Assembly (NCBI GenBank): GCA_016887505.1
Contig: CP069393.1
Location: forward strand, 1,722,001 to 1,786,000
DNA from: Clostridia bacterium
Lineage (GTDB): Bacteria; Bacillota; TC1; UBA5767
DNA length: 64,000 nucleotides
Reading direction: 5' to 3'
The notes under the pieces are model-generated. The model was not told where the DNA came from, did not search any database, and saw nothing but the letters and a program-made list of their open reading frames with translations. Every line of letters begins with the position of its first letter. Position 1 is the stretch's first letter. The position numbers and the translations under genes are program-made. Below, in pieces: positions 25,408 to 36,030 of the stretch.

Positions 25408-25720
25408 ATAAAAAGCCCTCTCGTCTCATCTGAGACGAAAGGGCTACTTCCGCGGTACCACTCAAGTTTAGCCATATGGCTACTCTTACGATATGCAATA
25501 AAAACAAAAACCCTCGTCTAAGAGACAAAGGCTACCACTCTAGTGCATATCTCCGATGTAACGGTCGAACCCGTCCTAGCTTACTATTCTTTCAGCCGGA
25601 AACTCCGAGGCCAGTTCAACATAAGTCCACCTAACGCCTTCCACCAACCGACGTCTCTCTATAGGCTTCATTATACCTACTATTCCTCTTCTTAGTCTTA
25701 CTCTTATCTAAATTGTATAT
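25408..25720 (-). promoter_or_regulatory. T-box leader of leuA (probable Leu specifier)
   Basis: Minus-strand leader with an AGTAGG motif and GAGAGA, the GGTTGGTGGAAGGC distal loop motif, an antiterminator T-box TGGTACCGCG at 25460-25451, and a terminator (25445-25408: a long AGCCC...GGGCT stem then TTTTT). The specifier loop reads GAACTGGCC; aligned by the purine after the triplet, the codon is CTG (Leu) at 25614-25612. An overlapping register TGG (Trp) cannot be fully excluded. Uncharged tRNA-Leu would favour read-through into leuA. Confidence 0.9.
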
Positions 25721-25726
25721 GCATTA

Positions 25727-25755
25727 ATAATAAAGGAGGATAGGCTTGCTGTCAA
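25727..25755 (-). promoter_or_regulatory. Promoter of leuA
   Basis: Consensus -35 TTGACA at 25755-25750, 17-bp spacer, -10 TATTAT at 25732-25727, immediately upstream of the T-box leader. Positions 25756-25890 hold no visible gene. Confidence 0.85.
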
Positions 25756-25893
25756 TAATTTTATTATTGGAAATTAAGAAGTACCTATTATGGATCCATA
25801 TAAGAGAGTTGAAAAATACCAATACATACATGATCCCATCTAAATCTCTACTAATTTTTAAGTGTTTATTCCAACACCTCTAGGATAAAGTTT

Positions 25894-25925
25894 CCAAAAA
25901 CAAGGCGAACCTTTCGGCTCGCCTT
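25894..25925 (-). terminator. Terminator of the ilv-leu-cimA operon
   Basis: Minus-strand stem 25925-25916 with 25911-25902 (AAGGCGAGCC type), GAAA tetraloop, followed by a G and five T. 49 bp after the cimA stop. Confidence 0.87.
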
Positions 25926-25974
25926 CATACTTCTAATTATTCTATTTTTTCTTTTCGGCAGCCTAAAAATGTTT

Positions 25975-27561
25975 CTACTTCTTGCTGGTGCCATTACCAT
26001 TTTTCTTATCTTTCATCATTTTATAACTGATTGAATCGGTTAGTGCCTGCCAGCTGGCTTCAATGATATCTGAAGAAACTCCAATCGTACCCCACTCGTC
26101 ATTTTGGTCCTTAGAATCTACCAAAACCCGTACTTGGGCACCCGTTGCATCCTTGCCTTCTAGTACACGAACCTTGTAGTCTGCTAGATGCATTTCTTCA
26201 ATCTCTGGATAACCAACACGTAACGCCTTCCGTAGAGCATTGTCGAGAGCATTAACGGGGCCATTGCCATCAGCTGCTGTGTGCATTACTTTGTCTCCCA
26301 CCATAAGCTTTATGGTTGCTTCGGAATGGACCTTTGAATTGCCTAGCTTTTGGGTTATCACACGGAATGAATCAAGCTCAAATCCTGGCTCAAATTCCCC
26401 TGTCTCCTTTTTAAGTAAAAGCTTGAAGGAACCTTCTGCGCCCTCAAATTGATAGCCAGCATGCTCCATTTCTTTGACCTTGTTGATAATGCTTCTTTGC
26501 AAGTTTTTATCATCCGGAAATTCTAGGCCCATCTCCTTCACTTTGTATCTCAAGTTGCTGGCCCCAGACTGATCCGAAATCAGAACACGGCGTTTGTTGC
26601 CAATATCTTCCGGATTGAGATGTTCATAGGTCTTAGGATTTTTCATCACAGCACTCACATGGATGCCACCCTTATGTGCAAAGGCACTATGTCCCACAAA
26701 CGGCTGCCCCGTAGCCATACTTAAATTGGCAATTTCTGCCACATAGCGTGCTGCTTCTGTCAAAAATGAGATACGTTCACCCAAGCAATCATAACCCATC
26801 TTCAATTGAAGGTTGGGGATGATTGAACAGATATTCGCATTCCCACAGCGCTCGCCCAAGCCATTCATCGTGCCTTGCACTTGACTAGCACCAGCCTCTA
26901 CAGCGATTAGTGAATTGCAAACTGCCAAGTCACCATCATTATGACAATGAATTCCAAGCGGAGTCGTAATAGACTTTTTCAATGTATCCATGATCGCAAC
27001 AACTTCATGCGGCAAGCAACCACCATTCGTATCACATAAGATGATGCATTCAGCACCTGCCTCTTGCGCTACCAAGAGGGTTTTAATTGCATACTCTGGA
27101 TTGGCCTTAAAACCATCGAAAAAATGTTCCGCATCGTAAAAAACACGTTTCCCGTGGTCTTTCAAAAAGAGGATAGACTCCCGAATCATAGCTAGGTTTT
27201 CTTCTAAAGGCACACCTAGAGCATCCGTCACATGGAAATCCCAAGTTTTACCAAAAATGGTAATTACTTTTGCGCCAGATTCAATGAAGGCCTTCAGATT
27301 GGCATCCTCTTCCACCTTACCGTTAGGACGTCTGGTGCTACCAAACGCCGTTAGTGTGGCATGCTCAAAATCCAACTCTCTTGCTTGTTTAAAAAACTCC
27401 AAGTCTTTAGGATTAGAACCGGGCCAACCACCTTCAATATAATCCACACCCAAATGATCCAACTTGAGTGCAATTTTTATTTTATCCTTAACAGAAAAGC
27501 TGACGCCTTCTCCCTGACCTCCATCTCGGAGTGTCGTGTCGTATATGGATACTCTGTTCAT
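25975..27561 (-). CDS. cimA: (R)-citramalate synthase
   Basis: 528 aa, the CimA length. It joins pyruvate and acetyl-CoA to citramalate, giving 2-oxobutyrate for isoleucine without threonine deaminase. Motifs: IYDTTLRDGGQGEGVSF at the N-terminus (metal and catalytic Arg), GIHCHNDGDLAV, GTMNGLGERCGNANI and a C-terminal LeuA-dimer regulatory domain. The DGGQGEG variant and the GGWPGSNPKD motif mark the CimA branch rather than LeuA. The start at 27561 follows GGAGG; a frame to 27666 would overlap leuB and is rejected. Last gene of the operon; LeuCD and LeuB would carry out the following steps. Confidence 0.93.
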   Translation of the reverse strand: MNRVSIYDTTLRDGGQGEGVSFSVKDKIKIALKLDHLGVDYIEGGWPGSNPKDLEFFKQARELDFEHATLTAFGSTRRPNGKVEEDANLKAFIESGAKVITIFGKTWDFHVTDALGVPLEENLAMIRESILFLKDHGKRVFYDAEHFFDGFKANPEYAIKTLLVAQEAGAECIILCDTNGGCLPHEVVAIMDTLKKSITTPLGIHCHNDGDLAVCNSLIAVEAGASQVQGTMNGLGERCGNANICSIIPNLQLKMGYDCLGERISFLTEAARYVAEIANLSMATGQPFVGHSAFAHKGGIHVSAVMKNPKTYEHLNPEDIGNKRRVLISDQSGASNLRYKVKEMGLEFPDDKNLQRSIINKVKEMEHAGYQFEGAEGSFKLLLKKETGEFEPGFELDSFRVITQKLGNSKVHSEATIKLMVGDKVMHTAADGNGPVNALDNALRKALRVGYPEIEEMHLADYKVRVLEGKDATGAQVRVLVDSKDQNDEWGTIGVSSDIIEASWQALTDSISYKMMKDKKNGNGTSKK

Positions 27562-27565
27562 GGTA

Positions 27566-28639
27566 CTAACCTCCGATGATTTCACAGATGAGGTCACCCG
27601 CTGTTTGAGTGTCCACCAACTGCATTCCCTCCTGCATGATATCAGGGGTACGATAGCCACGGTCAAGATATTCTTTTACCGCATCTTCGATTTTTTGTGA
27701 AGCTTCTTCATATTTGAAAGAATACTTCAACAACATTGCAGCAGACAGAATCGTAGCCAAAGGATTGGCTTTTCCTTGTCCTGCAATATCCGGTGCCGAA
27801 CCATGAGCTGGCTCATAAAGACCTACATCGCCACCTAGACTAGCGGATGGCAACATACCAATGGAACCAGTAAGTACTGATGCCTGATCTGTCAAGATAT
27901 CCCCGAACATATTGCTCGTAACGATCACATCAAGGGATGAAGGTCTAAGAATCAGTTGCATGGCCGCATTGTCTACATAGAGATGTTCTAATTCAATATC
28001 CGGAAACTCCTCATCGTGCAAACGAATCACGGTTTCTCTCCACAAACGAGAACTCTCCAATACATTGGCCTTGTCCACAGAGGTAACCCTACCCTTGCGA
28101 GTCCGAGCTACTTCAAAAGCAAGACGCGCAATGCGTTCCACTTCCTCTGTCGTATAGGTCATCATATCTGTAGCGGTTTCACCTGTCGCTGTCTTTTCTC
28201 GCGTCTTCCCACCAAAGTAGATTCCTCCTGTTAGTTCACGAATGGTAAGGATATCTACACCTTCTATTACTTCCCGTTTTAAGGTTGACGCATCAGCAAG
28301 GGCGTCAAACAGAACACAAGGACGAATGTTGGCAAAAAGTTTTAATTCTTTCCGAATAGGTAGAAGTGCACCTACCTCAGGACGCAATGCAACAGGCAGG
28401 CTATCCCACTTAGGACCGCCTACAGCTCCTAAAAGAATGGCATCAGAAGCCTTACACAATTCCAGTGTTTCCTCGGGTAGAGGTTTGCCTGTTTTATCAA
28501 TCGCTGCACCACCGATTAATCCTTCTGTGTACTCAAACTCATAGCCATATATTTCACTGATTTTATTAAGTACCTTGATGGCCTCCGGGACAATTTCCAC
28601 CCCAATGCCATCACCTGGTAAAACTGCTATTTTATGCAT
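27566..28639 (-). CDS. leuB: 3-isopropylmalate dehydrogenase
   Basis: 357 aa. Oxidative decarboxylation of 3-isopropylmalate with NAD; with CimA present it likely also handles 3-methylmalate. Motifs: LPGDGIGVEIVPEA, the substrate-binding RELTGGIYFG segment, LYVDNAAM (catalytic Asp region), TSNMFGDILTD and the NAD-specific GSAPDIAGQGKANP. Two ATGs occur in tandem; the second (28639) is better spaced from AGGAGG than the first (28642). It starts 8 bp after leuD and is 4 bp from cimA, so tightly operonic. Confidence 0.96.
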   Translation of the reverse strand: MHKIAVLPGDGIGVEIVPEAIKVLNKISEIYGYEFEYTEGLIGGAAIDKTGKPLPEETLELCKASDAILLGAVGGPKWDSLPVALRPEVGALLPIRKELKLFANIRPCVLFDALADASTLKREVIEGVDILTIRELTGGIYFGGKTREKTATGETATDMMTYTTEEVERIARLAFEVARTRKGRVTSVDKANVLESSRLWRETVIRLHDEEFPDIELEHLYVDNAAMQLILRPSSLDVIVTSNMFGDILTDQASVLTGSIGMLPSASLGGDVGLYEPAHGSAPDIAGQGKANPLATILSAAMLLKYSFKYEEASQKIEDAVKEYLDRGYRTPDIMQEGMQLVDTQTAGDLICEIIGG

Positions 28640-28647
28640 CATTCCTC

Positions 28648-29145
28648 CTACTTATCCATCTTATTCTTTTTGATATAGTTCATCAGTCCACCTGCAGCAA
28701 TCAGTTCCTGCATAAAGTCAGGAAACGGTACTGCCTGATAACTCTTGCCAGTCGTCATATCTTCAATAACACCACTCGTGGCATCTATTTTCACTTCATG
28801 GCCTTCCTCAATCGCTTCCGCGGCTTCTTTGGATTCAAAGATAGGCAAGCCAATATTGATTGAATTGCGATAGAAAATTCTGGCAAAGGAAGGAGCTATT
28901 ACACCAGTAATGCCTGCAGCCTTTATACAAATAGGCGCATGCTCTCTCGAACTACCACAACCGAAATTCTTTCCGGCCACAATGATATCACCTTGGCCAA
29001 CGATTTCAGCAAATCCAGCCCGGGCATCCTCCATGGCATACTTCGCCAATTCTTTCGGATCTGATGAATTAAGATATCTTGCCGGGATAATCTGATCTGT
29101 ATCTACATCATCCCCAAATTTCCATACTTTACCTTGTAGAATCAT
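28648..29145 (-). CDS. leuD: 3-isopropylmalate dehydratase small subunit
   Basis: 165 aa, swivel domain of the aconitase family. The [14 protein letters not shown] motif binds substrate and the N-terminal [15 protein letters not shown] motif is diagnostic. It pairs with LeuC to isomerise 2-isopropylmalate and probably also citramalate. It starts within the leuC stop (4-bp overlap, ATGA), ensuring equal subunit synthesis. The short single-domain form goes with the ~420-aa LeuC type, which is what precedes it. Confidence 0.96.
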   Translation of the reverse strand: MILQGKVWKFGDDVDTDQIIPARYLNSSDPKELAKYAMEDARAGFAEIVGQGDIIVAGKNFGCGSSREHAPICIKAAGITGVIAPSFARIFYRNSINIGLPIFESKEAAEAIEEGHEVKIDATSGVIEDMTTGKSYQAVPFPDFMQELIAAGGLMNYIKKNKMDK

Positions 29146-30410
29146 TTGGAAAGCACCTCCTTAGGACCTGCAATCTTACCTTTTATTGCACTACATGCTG
29201 CTACCGCAGGGCTAGCCAAATAGACTTCACTCTCGGGGTGGCCCATACGTCCAATAAAGTTTCTGTTTGTTGTGGAAACTGCGCGCTCACCCTTGGCTAA
29301 AATCCCCATATGTCCTCCCAGACAAGGGCCACAAGTTGGAGTGCTCACAATCGCACCCGCATCCAAGAAGATATCAAACAAGCCTTCATGCATAGCCTGA
29401 CGATAAATTTCCGGTGTACCAGGAATCACGATGCAACGTATATGGGAAGCAACCTTTTGTCCCTTTAGAAACTCAGCTGCAATCCGCAGGTCAGAAATTC
29501 TACCATTCGTACAGGACCCGATGACGACTTGGTCAATTCGAATATCTCCCACTTCAGAAATGGGTTTGGTATTCTCAGGCAAATGTGGGAAAGCAACTTG
29601 AGGCTCTATTTTAGAACAGTCATATTCTATAACCTTAGCATACTCCGCATCTGCATCCGATTGGTAAACCACTGCTTCCCGTTTAAAACGACCATTCACA
29701 TACTCCATGGTTTTCTCATCAGCGGCAATAATTCCGTTCTTACCACCTGCCTCGATAGCCATATTGCACATGGTAAAGCGGTCGTCCATGGGCAGATTAT
29801 CGATAACCGGACCCGTAAACTCCATGGCCATATAACGAGCGCCATCAACTCCAACATCCCCGATTGTGTAAAGAATTAAATCCTTACCACTCACGTGGGG
29901 TTGCAACTCACCCTTATAGACAAACTTAATGGATTCTGGCACCTTGAACCAAGCTTCACCAGTAATCATACCAGCAGCCATATCTGTAGAACCCACGCCA
30001 GTAGCGAAAGCACCTAGGGCGCCATACGTACAGGTATGGGAATCCGCACCAATAATAGCATCCCCTGGCCCTACCAATCCTTGTTCCGGCAAGATACAAT
30101 GCTCAACACCCATCTGTCCAAGCTCGAAAAAGTTCTCAATCTCATGTTTGTTAGCGAACTCTCTTACCTGTTTAACCTGCTCAGCAGATTTAATGTCTTT
30201 ATTCGGTGTAAAGTGGTCCGGCACCAAACAGATCTTGCATTTATCGAAGACTGTTTCAGAGCCAACCTTCTCAAACTCATTAATTGCAACAGGAGAAGTA
30301 ATATCATTACCCAACACAATATCCAGCTTCGCATTAATCAGCTGACCCGGTTTGACTTCGTCAAGTCCGGCATGTGCGGCTAAGATTTTCTCCGTAATGG
30401 TCATACCCAT
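29142..30410 (-). CDS. leuC: 3-isopropylmalate dehydratase large subunit
   Basis: 422 aa, the shorter LeuC/homoaconitase-type large subunit common in Clostridia and archaea. The [4Fe-4S] ligands are visible as Cys in GSCTNGR and the two Cys of [11 protein letters not shown]. Also [14 protein letters not shown] and [19 protein letters not shown]. Catalyses dehydration-rehydration of 2-isopropylmalate. The oxygen-sensitive cluster fits an anaerobe. Strong AGGAGGATTTAAG ribosome binding site; 48 bp from ilvB1 with no terminator. Confidence 0.96.
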   Translation of the reverse strand: MGMTITEKILAAHAGLDEVKPGQLINAKLDIVLGNDITSPVAINEFEKVGSETVFDKCKICLVPDHFTPNKDIKSAEQVKQVREFANKHEIENFFELGQMGVEHCILPEQGLVGPGDAIIGADSHTCTYGALGAFATGVGSTDMAAGMITGEAWFKVPESIKFVYKGELQPHVSGKDLILYTIGDVGVDGARYMAMEFTGPVIDNLPMDDRFTMCNMAIEAGGKNGIIAADEKTMEYVNGRFKREAVVYQSDADAEYAKVIEYDCSKIEPQVAFPHLPENTKPISEVGDIRIDQVVIGSCTNGRISDLRIAAEFLKGQKVASHIRCIVIPGTPEIYRQAMHEGLFDIFLDAGAIVSTPTCGPCLGGHMGILAKGERAVSTTNRNFIGRMGHPESEVYLASPAVAACSAIKGKIAGPKEVLSK

Positions 30411-30458
30411 CTTAAATCCTCCTACTATTCCTTATTCAAATTACATAGCTACTAAATC

Positions 30459-32144
30459 TTAATCAACTTCGTTAAAACTAACCATCTCATCCAAGCCTTT
30501 TTTTCCAGGCACGAATGGAAATACCATTTCCTCATTACTAACGATACACTCAATCAAGGTAAGACCTGGAGAAGCCAAAGCCTGCTTCAACTTGTCTTCC
30601 ATTTCTTCTTCCGTCTCAATTCGGAAAGTTTTAGCACCGTACGCTTGCGCCAACATGCAAAAATCAGGATTTGCCGTAAAATCAATCCCGGAATATCGCT
30701 TGCCACATTGGAAATGTTGCAACTGCTTTACTAGCGACAAACTCGAGTTGTTCATCAAAAGAATCTTTATTGGAAGGCAATGCTCAATGGCCGTTGCCAT
30801 CTCTGGTAAATTCATCTGAAAACTACCGTCTCCCGTTATGCAGATTACCAACTGCTTTGGATCTGCCATCTGTACTCCGATGGCTGCCGGCAACCCATAT
30901 CCCATGGTTCCCAATCCACCAGAAGTAATGAAGCTTCTTTCCTTTACAAAACCATAATGAAGTGCTGTCCACATCTGATGTTGGCCTACATCCGTAGTCA
31001 CCACAGCACGATCACGAGTCAACTCTCCCAATTTTTCAATAATTTTTTGGGGCTTCAAATCTGCTTCATTGCCATACTGGTCCTGCATAGGATGTGTCTG
31101 CTTCCATTCAGCTACTTGCTTAGACCAAGGCGCATGTTCTTGCTGGGTCATCGCATCGTTTAAGTCCTTCAGAATGATTTTTACATCACCAACTATTGGT
31201 ACGTCGGCACGTACATTTTTTCCAATCTCCGCCGGGTCAATATCTATATGTATAATCTTCGCTTGTTTAGCAAATTTGGCCACAGACCCTGTTGCCCTGT
31301 CACCAAAACGAGCACCAAGGGATATCAACAAATCACAATGGGACACTGCATAGTTTGCCGCTGGCCGTCCATGCATGCCCAACATACCAAGCGCACGCTC
31401 ATTTGTCTCCGGGAAAACGCTGATTGCATTTAGGGTTGTTACTACGGGTGCATCAATGCACTCCGCAAATTGCAATAACTCTTTTCCTGCTCCAGCATAT
31501 TGCATCCCGCCACCAGCTAAAATCAATGGTTTAGAGGCTTTCCCCAACGCCTTAACAATCTTCTTAATCTGGGAATTATGGCCCTTATAGGTCGGCTTGT
31601 ATCCCTTAATATTTACAACTATTTCGTCTGGATGCTCAATCATGGTATCCGCAACATCCCTAGGAATATCAACTAGTACCGGGCCAGGACGACCAGTCGA
31701 AGCAACATGAAATGCCTCCGCGATAATTCGTGGTAATTCATTGGCATCCTTGACCAGATAATTGTGCTTGGTTATCGGCATGGTAATGCCGGTTATGTCT
31801 ACTTCCTGGAAAGCGTCCGTTCCAATCATTGGTGTAGACACCTGACCTGTGATCGCCACAATAGGAACCGAGTCCATGTAGGCAGTCGCCAGGCCTGTCA
31901 CCAGATTGGTAGCGCCTGGACCAGAAGTTGCCAAGCATACACCAGTACGATTCTTCATCCGCGCATAGCCAGATGCCGCATGTGGCGCAGCCTGCTCATT
32001 TCTAACCAAAACATGCTCAATATTATCGTTCTTCAAAATAGCATCATATAGGGGAAGCACTGCTCCACCAGGATAACCAAAGATTACTTCCACGCCTTGG
32101 TCTTCCAATATTTTCATTAGGCTTTCCGCCGCTTTCATTTTCAT
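30459..32144 (-). CDS. ilvB: Acetolactate synthase large subunit, copy 1 (Trp-to-Leu at selectivity site)
   Basis: 561 aa, ThDP-dependent. FGYPGGAVLPLYDAI, catalytic Glu in VRNEQAAPHAASGYAR, the [12 protein letters not shown] ThDP-Mg motif and an FAD-binding middle domain are all present, so it looks active. At the position where biosynthetic AHAS enzymes carry Trp in QWQ (Trp464 of E. coli AHAS II), this copy has Leu (VKQLQHFQ). Known mutational work on AHAS II links that Trp to preference for 2-oxobutyrate, so this copy is inferred to favour pyruvate and serve valine/leucine. Lies 9 bp after ilvN. Confidence 0.93.
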   Translation of the reverse strand: MKMKAAESLMKILEDQGVEVIFGYPGGAVLPLYDAILKNDNIEHVLVRNEQAAPHAASGYARMKNRTGVCLATSGPGATNLVTGLATAYMDSVPIVAITGQVSTPMIGTDAFQEVDITGITMPITKHNYLVKDANELPRIIAEAFHVASTGRPGPVLVDIPRDVADTMIEHPDEIVVNIKGYKPTYKGHNSQIKKIVKALGKASKPLILAGGGMQYAGAGKELLQFAECIDAPVVTTLNAISVFPETNERALGMLGMHGRPAANYAVSHCDLLISLGARFGDRATGSVAKFAKQAKIIHIDIDPAEIGKNVRADVPIVGDVKIILKDLNDAMTQQEHAPWSKQVAEWKQTHPMQDQYGNEADLKPQKIIEKLGELTRDRAVVTTDVGQHQMWTALHYGFVKERSFITSGGLGTMGYGLPAAIGVQMADPKQLVICITGDGSFQMNLPEMATAIEHCLPIKILLMNNSSLSLVKQLQHFQCGKRYSGIDFTANPDFCMLAQAYGAKTFRIETEEEMEDKLKQALASPGLTLIECIVSNEEMVFPFVPGKKGLDEMVSFNEVD

Positions 32145-32153
32145 GGTATCCTC

Positions 32154-32663
32154 CTAGTGGGATTTTTTGTTGTGCTTGGGATTCTTGATCCCCCGCACCA
32201 TGGCAATCTGACCAGTTCGTACAAAATCACGAATGCCAAAAGGTCTCAAAGTGTCCTCAATCGCATCGAGCTTACCTGCTTCACCCGTTGCTTCAATAAT
32301 CATGGTATCCTTGCCGATATCCACTACTCTAGCGCGGAAGATGTCCACGAACTGCAAGATTTCCATTCTAGCCTTCGCATCGGAACAGTTGACCTTAATG
32401 AAAATCATTTCCCGTGCGATAAATTCTTTGTCCGTAATGTCGGTTAGCTTAATAATGTCAACCAATTTGTTCAACTGTTTGCAGACCTGCTCTATGACCA
32501 CTTCATCTCCTGAAACTACGATGGTCATCCTAGATACATCTGGGTCATCCGTTTCTCCAACTGCTAGACTGGAGATATTGTAACCCCTTCTAGCAAACAG
32601 TCCAGCGATTCTCGTCAGGACGCCCGGCTTGTTCTCAACCAATACAGACAATGTATGTTTCAT
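32154..32663 (-). CDS. ilvN: Acetolactate synthase small (regulatory) subunit
   Basis: 169 aa. An N-terminal ACT domain (LSVLVENKPGVLTRIAGLFARRGYNISSL) for valine binding and a C-terminal ALS_ss domain (about residues 85-160). It activates the large subunit and confers feedback inhibition. It is placed between two different large-subunit genes, so it could partner with either or both; the sequence cannot tell which. GAGGTAAAT ribosome binding site. 13 bp from ilvB copy 2. Confidence 0.95.
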   Translation of the reverse strand: MKHTLSVLVENKPGVLTRIAGLFARRGYNISSLAVGETDDPDVSRMTIVVSGDEVVIEQVCKQLNKLVDIIKLTDITDKEFIAREMIFIKVNCSDAKARMEILQFVDIFRARVVDIGKDTMIIEATGEAGKLDAIEDTLRPFGIRDFVRTGQIAMVRGIKNPKHNKKSH

Positions 32664-32676
32664 CTTATTTACCTCA

Positions 32677-34365
32677 CTATTTCAACATGTTATTCAATGA
32701 GCCACCAGCGGGCACCATAGGGAATACGTTCTCCTCCGATTCAATGGCAATATTCAAAAGGTAGGGTCCATCATGAAGAAGCGCTTCTTTTATTGCATCC
32801 TCAACTTCTTCTGGATTCATAACCATGCGGCCTCTGATTCCATACGCCTCAGCAATTCTCACAAAATCAGGTTTGTCTGAAAATACAGTACAGGCATAGC
32901 GCTTATCCATAAATAAGTCCTGCCACTGACGCACCATACCTAGACACCCATTGTTCAAAATGACAATCTTAATCGGAAGGTTTAGTTCCTTAACGGTTTG
33001 CAATTCTTGGATATTCATTTGGAAAGAGCCATCACCTGCCAAACAAAGAACCGTTTTGTCTGGGTGAGCCAGTTGTACTCCGATCGATGCAGGAAAACCA
33101 AAGCCCATCGTGCCTAGTCCCCCTGAAGTAACAAACTGCTCCGGAGTCTTTACCTGCAAAAACTGCGCACTCCACATCTGATTCTGCCCTACTTCTGTCG
33201 TTGCAAAACATTCGCCCTTCGTTAGTCTATTGATGGTTTCCAATACGTACTGTGGTTTGATGACATCTTTTTGTTCATAGGAAAGCGGATGAGACCTCTT
33301 CCAATCTCCCACTCGATCATGCCATTGCGTGATATCCTTCCGATCTTCCACTTCTCCCAATCTTTGAAGGAACAATTGTGTTACTTCTTTGGCATCACCA
33401 TGAACAGCGGAACTAGTCGGTACGATTTTATCAATCTCAGCATCATCAATATCCACATGAACCACACTGGCATTTTTAGCAAAAGTAGACAACTTTCCAG
33501 TAACTCGGTCATCAAAACGAACACCGATACCCAAAATCAAGTCGCACTCTGAAAAAGCATAATTGGCATATGCGGTACCATGCATTCCCACCATACCAAT
33601 ATTCAGTTCATGGTCATCTGGTATAACGCCTTTGCCCATCAGGGACCAAGAAACCGGCATATTTAGCTTTTCAGCCAAAGCCAATACTTCCTTAGCCGCG
33701 CCTGCATTTCTAACACCACCACCTACAAACATAATCGGACGTGAAGCGCTACAAATCATTTTTAGTGCAGCATCTACTTCAGCCATATCAATATTCGTCT
33801 CAACTGCGTAGCCGGGGAGGTCCATCTCGGGCGGATAAATAAAATCAGCCATTTCCTGGGTAACATCCTTCGGAATATCAATCAAAACCGGTCCAGGACG
33901 TCCAGTCGTAGCTATATGAAAGGCCTCCCGGAAGATGCGTGCTAGGTCCTTAATATCTTTCACAAGATAGCTGTACTTGGTTATGGGTATGGTTATACCC
34001 ACAATATCTGCCTCCTGAAAGCTATCCTTACCCAGCAGAGACCTTCCCACTTGGGCTGTTATAGCAACGAGGGGCACCGAATCCATATAGGCATTGGCTA
34101 AACCAGTCACCAGATTGGTCCCGCCCGGTCCAGAAGTTGCTAGAACAACGCCAGGTTTTCCTGTAGTTCTAGCATAGCCGTCCGCGGCATGAATGGCCGC
34201 TTGCTCATGTCTAGTCAATATATGGTTTATCTCTTTTTCGTCGTAGAGAGCATCATAGATGACCATGTTGGCACCACCAGGATAACCAAACATGGTATCG
34301 ACGCCTTCTGCTTTCAAAGCTTCAACGACGATTTGCGCACCTCGGATGTTTTCTATTTTAATCAT
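32677..34365 (-). CDS. ilvB: Acetolactate synthase large subunit, copy 2 (canonical QWQ site)
   Basis: 562 aa, ThDP-dependent. Catalytic Glu in [16 protein letters not shown], the [12 protein letters not shown] cofactor motif and the canonical MVRQWQDLF segment, with the Trp associated with preference for 2-oxobutyrate as second substrate. By comparison with copy 1 this is the likelier acetohydroxybutyrate (isoleucine) enzyme, which fits an operon that also makes 2-oxobutyrate through CimA and is controlled by tRNA-Ile (inference). It overlaps the ilvD stop by 8 bp. The two copies are clearly paralogous but well diverged. Confidence 0.93.
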   Translation of the reverse strand: MIKIENIRGAQIVVEALKAEGVDTMFGYPGGANMVIYDALYDEKEINHILTRHEQAAIHAADGYARTTGKPGVVLATSGPGGTNLVTGLANAYMDSVPLVAITAQVGRSLLGKDSFQEADIVGITIPITKYSYLVKDIKDLARIFREAFHIATTGRPGPVLIDIPKDVTQEMADFIYPPEMDLPGYAVETNIDMAEVDAALKMICSASRPIMFVGGGVRNAGAAKEVLALAEKLNMPVSWSLMGKGVIPDDHELNIGMVGMHGTAYANYAFSECDLILGIGVRFDDRVTGKLSTFAKNASVVHVDIDDAEIDKIVPTSSAVHGDAKEVTQLFLQRLGEVEDRKDITQWHDRVGDWKRSHPLSYEQKDVIKPQYVLETINRLTKGECFATTEVGQNQMWSAQFLQVKTPEQFVTSGGLGTMGFGFPASIGVQLAHPDKTVLCLAGDGSFQMNIQELQTVKELNLPIKIVILNNGCLGMVRQWQDLFMDKRYACTVFSDKPDFVRIAEAYGIRGRMVMNPEEVEDAIKEALLHDGPYLLNIAIESEENVFPMVPAGGSLNNMLK

Positions 34366-36016
34366 TGAACACCGCCCCCGTATTCGCAGAGGTCACCATC
34401 ATAGCATAGCGCTTGAGATAACCTGTCTTAATTGGCGGTTCCTTGGCAACAAACTGTTTTTCTCTTTGGGCCAATTCCGTATCATCCACCAATAAATCGA
34501 TGCTGTTATTGGGAATATCGATTGAAATCATATCTCCCTCTTTGACCAACCCAATCGGACCTTTTGCTGCTGCCTCAGGCGATACGTGGCCAATACAAGC
34601 ACCTCTAGTTGCCCCAGAGAAACGTCCATCTGTAATCAATGCAACTTCCTTATCCAAACCAATACCGGCTATGGCTGCAGTAGGTGTCAACATTTCGCGC
34701 ATTCCCGGTCCTCCTTTTGGACCTTCATACCGGATAACCACGACATCTCCCGAAACAATTTTGCCCGCATTAATCGCTTCAACACAGTCTTCTTCCGATT
34801 CAAAAACGCGGGCTGGGCCTTTGTGGGTCATCATTTCCGGAGCTACTGCACCTTTTTTAACTACACAGCCATCCGGTGCCAAAGAACCCCAAAGAATAGC
34901 TAGACCACCATCTTGGCTGTATGCTGTTTCCTTGGTACGAATTACTTCTCTGTCTGTGATGACAGCTTGATCCAAATTATCCTTTATACTACCGGATACA
35001 GTAGGCAGCGAAGTATCCAACAAGCCTTGGCTAGCCAGTTCCTTCATAACACCTTGGATGCCACCCGCGTAATACAATTCCTCAATATGTGTATCTGATG
35101 CTGGAGAAAGCTTGCAAATTTGAGGTGTAATCTTTGACATCTCATTAAACTCCTCAAAGCCCATCTTAATACCAGCTGCATGAGCAATGGCCGGGATATG
35201 CAATGCTGTATTCGTAGAACATCCTAATGCCATGTCCACCTTAACTGCATTTCTGAAAGCTGCCTCCGTCATAATATCTTTTGGCTTAAGGTCTTGCTTC
35301 AGCAAATCCATAATTCTCATGCCTGCATGTTTGGCCAAACGAATCCGTTCCGAAAAAACCGCAGGAATTGTACCATTGCCAGGTAGAGCCATTCCGATGG
35401 CTTCTGTTAGGCAATTCATGGAATTGGCCGTGAACATACCTGAGCAGGAGCCACACGTAGGACAAGCTTCATTTTCCATTTGCAAAAGCTCTTGTTCGGT
35501 CATTTTGCCAGCATTCACACTACCAGCTGCCTCAAACATATTTGACAAACTGATTGATTTTCCTTTATGTCTGCCAGCCAACATAGGTCCACCAGACACG
35601 AAGATCGATGGAATATTAACATTGGCTGCAGCCATCAACATGCCCGGTACCACCTTATCGCAGTTGGGTACGAAGACCAAAGCATCGAAAGGATGTCCCG
35701 TAGCCATAATTTCTACCGTATCAGCAATCAGTTCACGGCTAACCAAGGAATATTTCATACCCTTATGGTTCATGGCGATACCGTCACACACGGCGATGGT
35801 ATGAAATTCCAGCGGGGTTCCGCCAGCCATCCGGACACCGGCCTTAACCGCTTCCGAAATTTTATCGAGGTTAATATGCCCCGGTACGATTTCGTTATGG
35901 GAATTAACGATTCCGATAAGAGGTCTTGCAATCTCTTCTTCCGTCAATCCGCTGGCTTTAAGTAATGATCTATGTGGGGCTTTGTTAACGCCGCATTTGG
36001 CGATATCACTTCTCAT
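34358..36016 (-). CDS. ilvD: Dihydroxy-acid dehydratase
   Basis: 552 aa. Dehydrates 2,3-dihydroxy-isovalerate and 2,3-dihydroxy-3-methylvalerate. The iron-sulfur cysteines occur in [11 protein letters not shown] and in [17 protein letters not shown]; catalytic-loop motifs [11 protein letters not shown] and [22 protein letters not shown] are complete. The cluster makes it oxygen-sensitive. Start behind AAGGAG. Second gene after ilvE (14-bp gap). Note that the preceding enzyme, ketol-acid reductoisomerase (IlvC), is not encoded in this window. Confidence 0.96.
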   Translation of the reverse strand: MRSDIAKCGVNKAPHRSLLKASGLTEEEIARPLIGIVNSHNEIVPGHINLDKISEAVKAGVRMAGGTPLEFHTIAVCDGIAMNHKGMKYSLVSRELIADTVEIMATGHPFDALVFVPNCDKVVPGMLMAAANVNIPSIFVSGGPMLAGRHKGKSISLSNMFEAAGSVNAGKMTEQELLQMENEACPTCGSCSGMFTANSMNCLTEAIGMALPGNGTIPAVFSERIRLAKHAGMRIMDLLKQDLKPKDIMTEAAFRNAVKVDMALGCSTNTALHIPAIAHAAGIKMGFEEFNEMSKITPQICKLSPASDTHIEELYYAGGIQGVMKELASQGLLDTSLPTVSGSIKDNLDQAVITDREVIRTKETAYSQDGGLAILWGSLAPDGCVVKKGAVAPEMMTHKGPARVFESEEDCVEAINAGKIVSGDVVVIRYEGPKGGPGMREMLTPTAAIAGIGLDKEVALITDGRFSGATRGACIGHVSPEAAAKGPIGLVKEGDMISIDIPNNSIDLLVDDTELAQREKQFVAKEPPIKTGYLKRYAMMVTSANTGAVFND

Positions 36017-36030
36017 GGTTTACTCCTTAT

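Noticed and set aside
24653-25411. 252-codon plus-strand open frame opposite leuA
   Set aside because: Antisense shadow of a well-conserved gene, extends into the T-box; no ribosome binding site or recognisable protein.
25611-25613. Trp (TGG) specifier for the leuA T-box
   Set aside because: In that register the base after the codon is a pyrimidine and is needed for the adjacent stem; the CTG register leaves a purine and fits leucine regulation. Not fully excluded.
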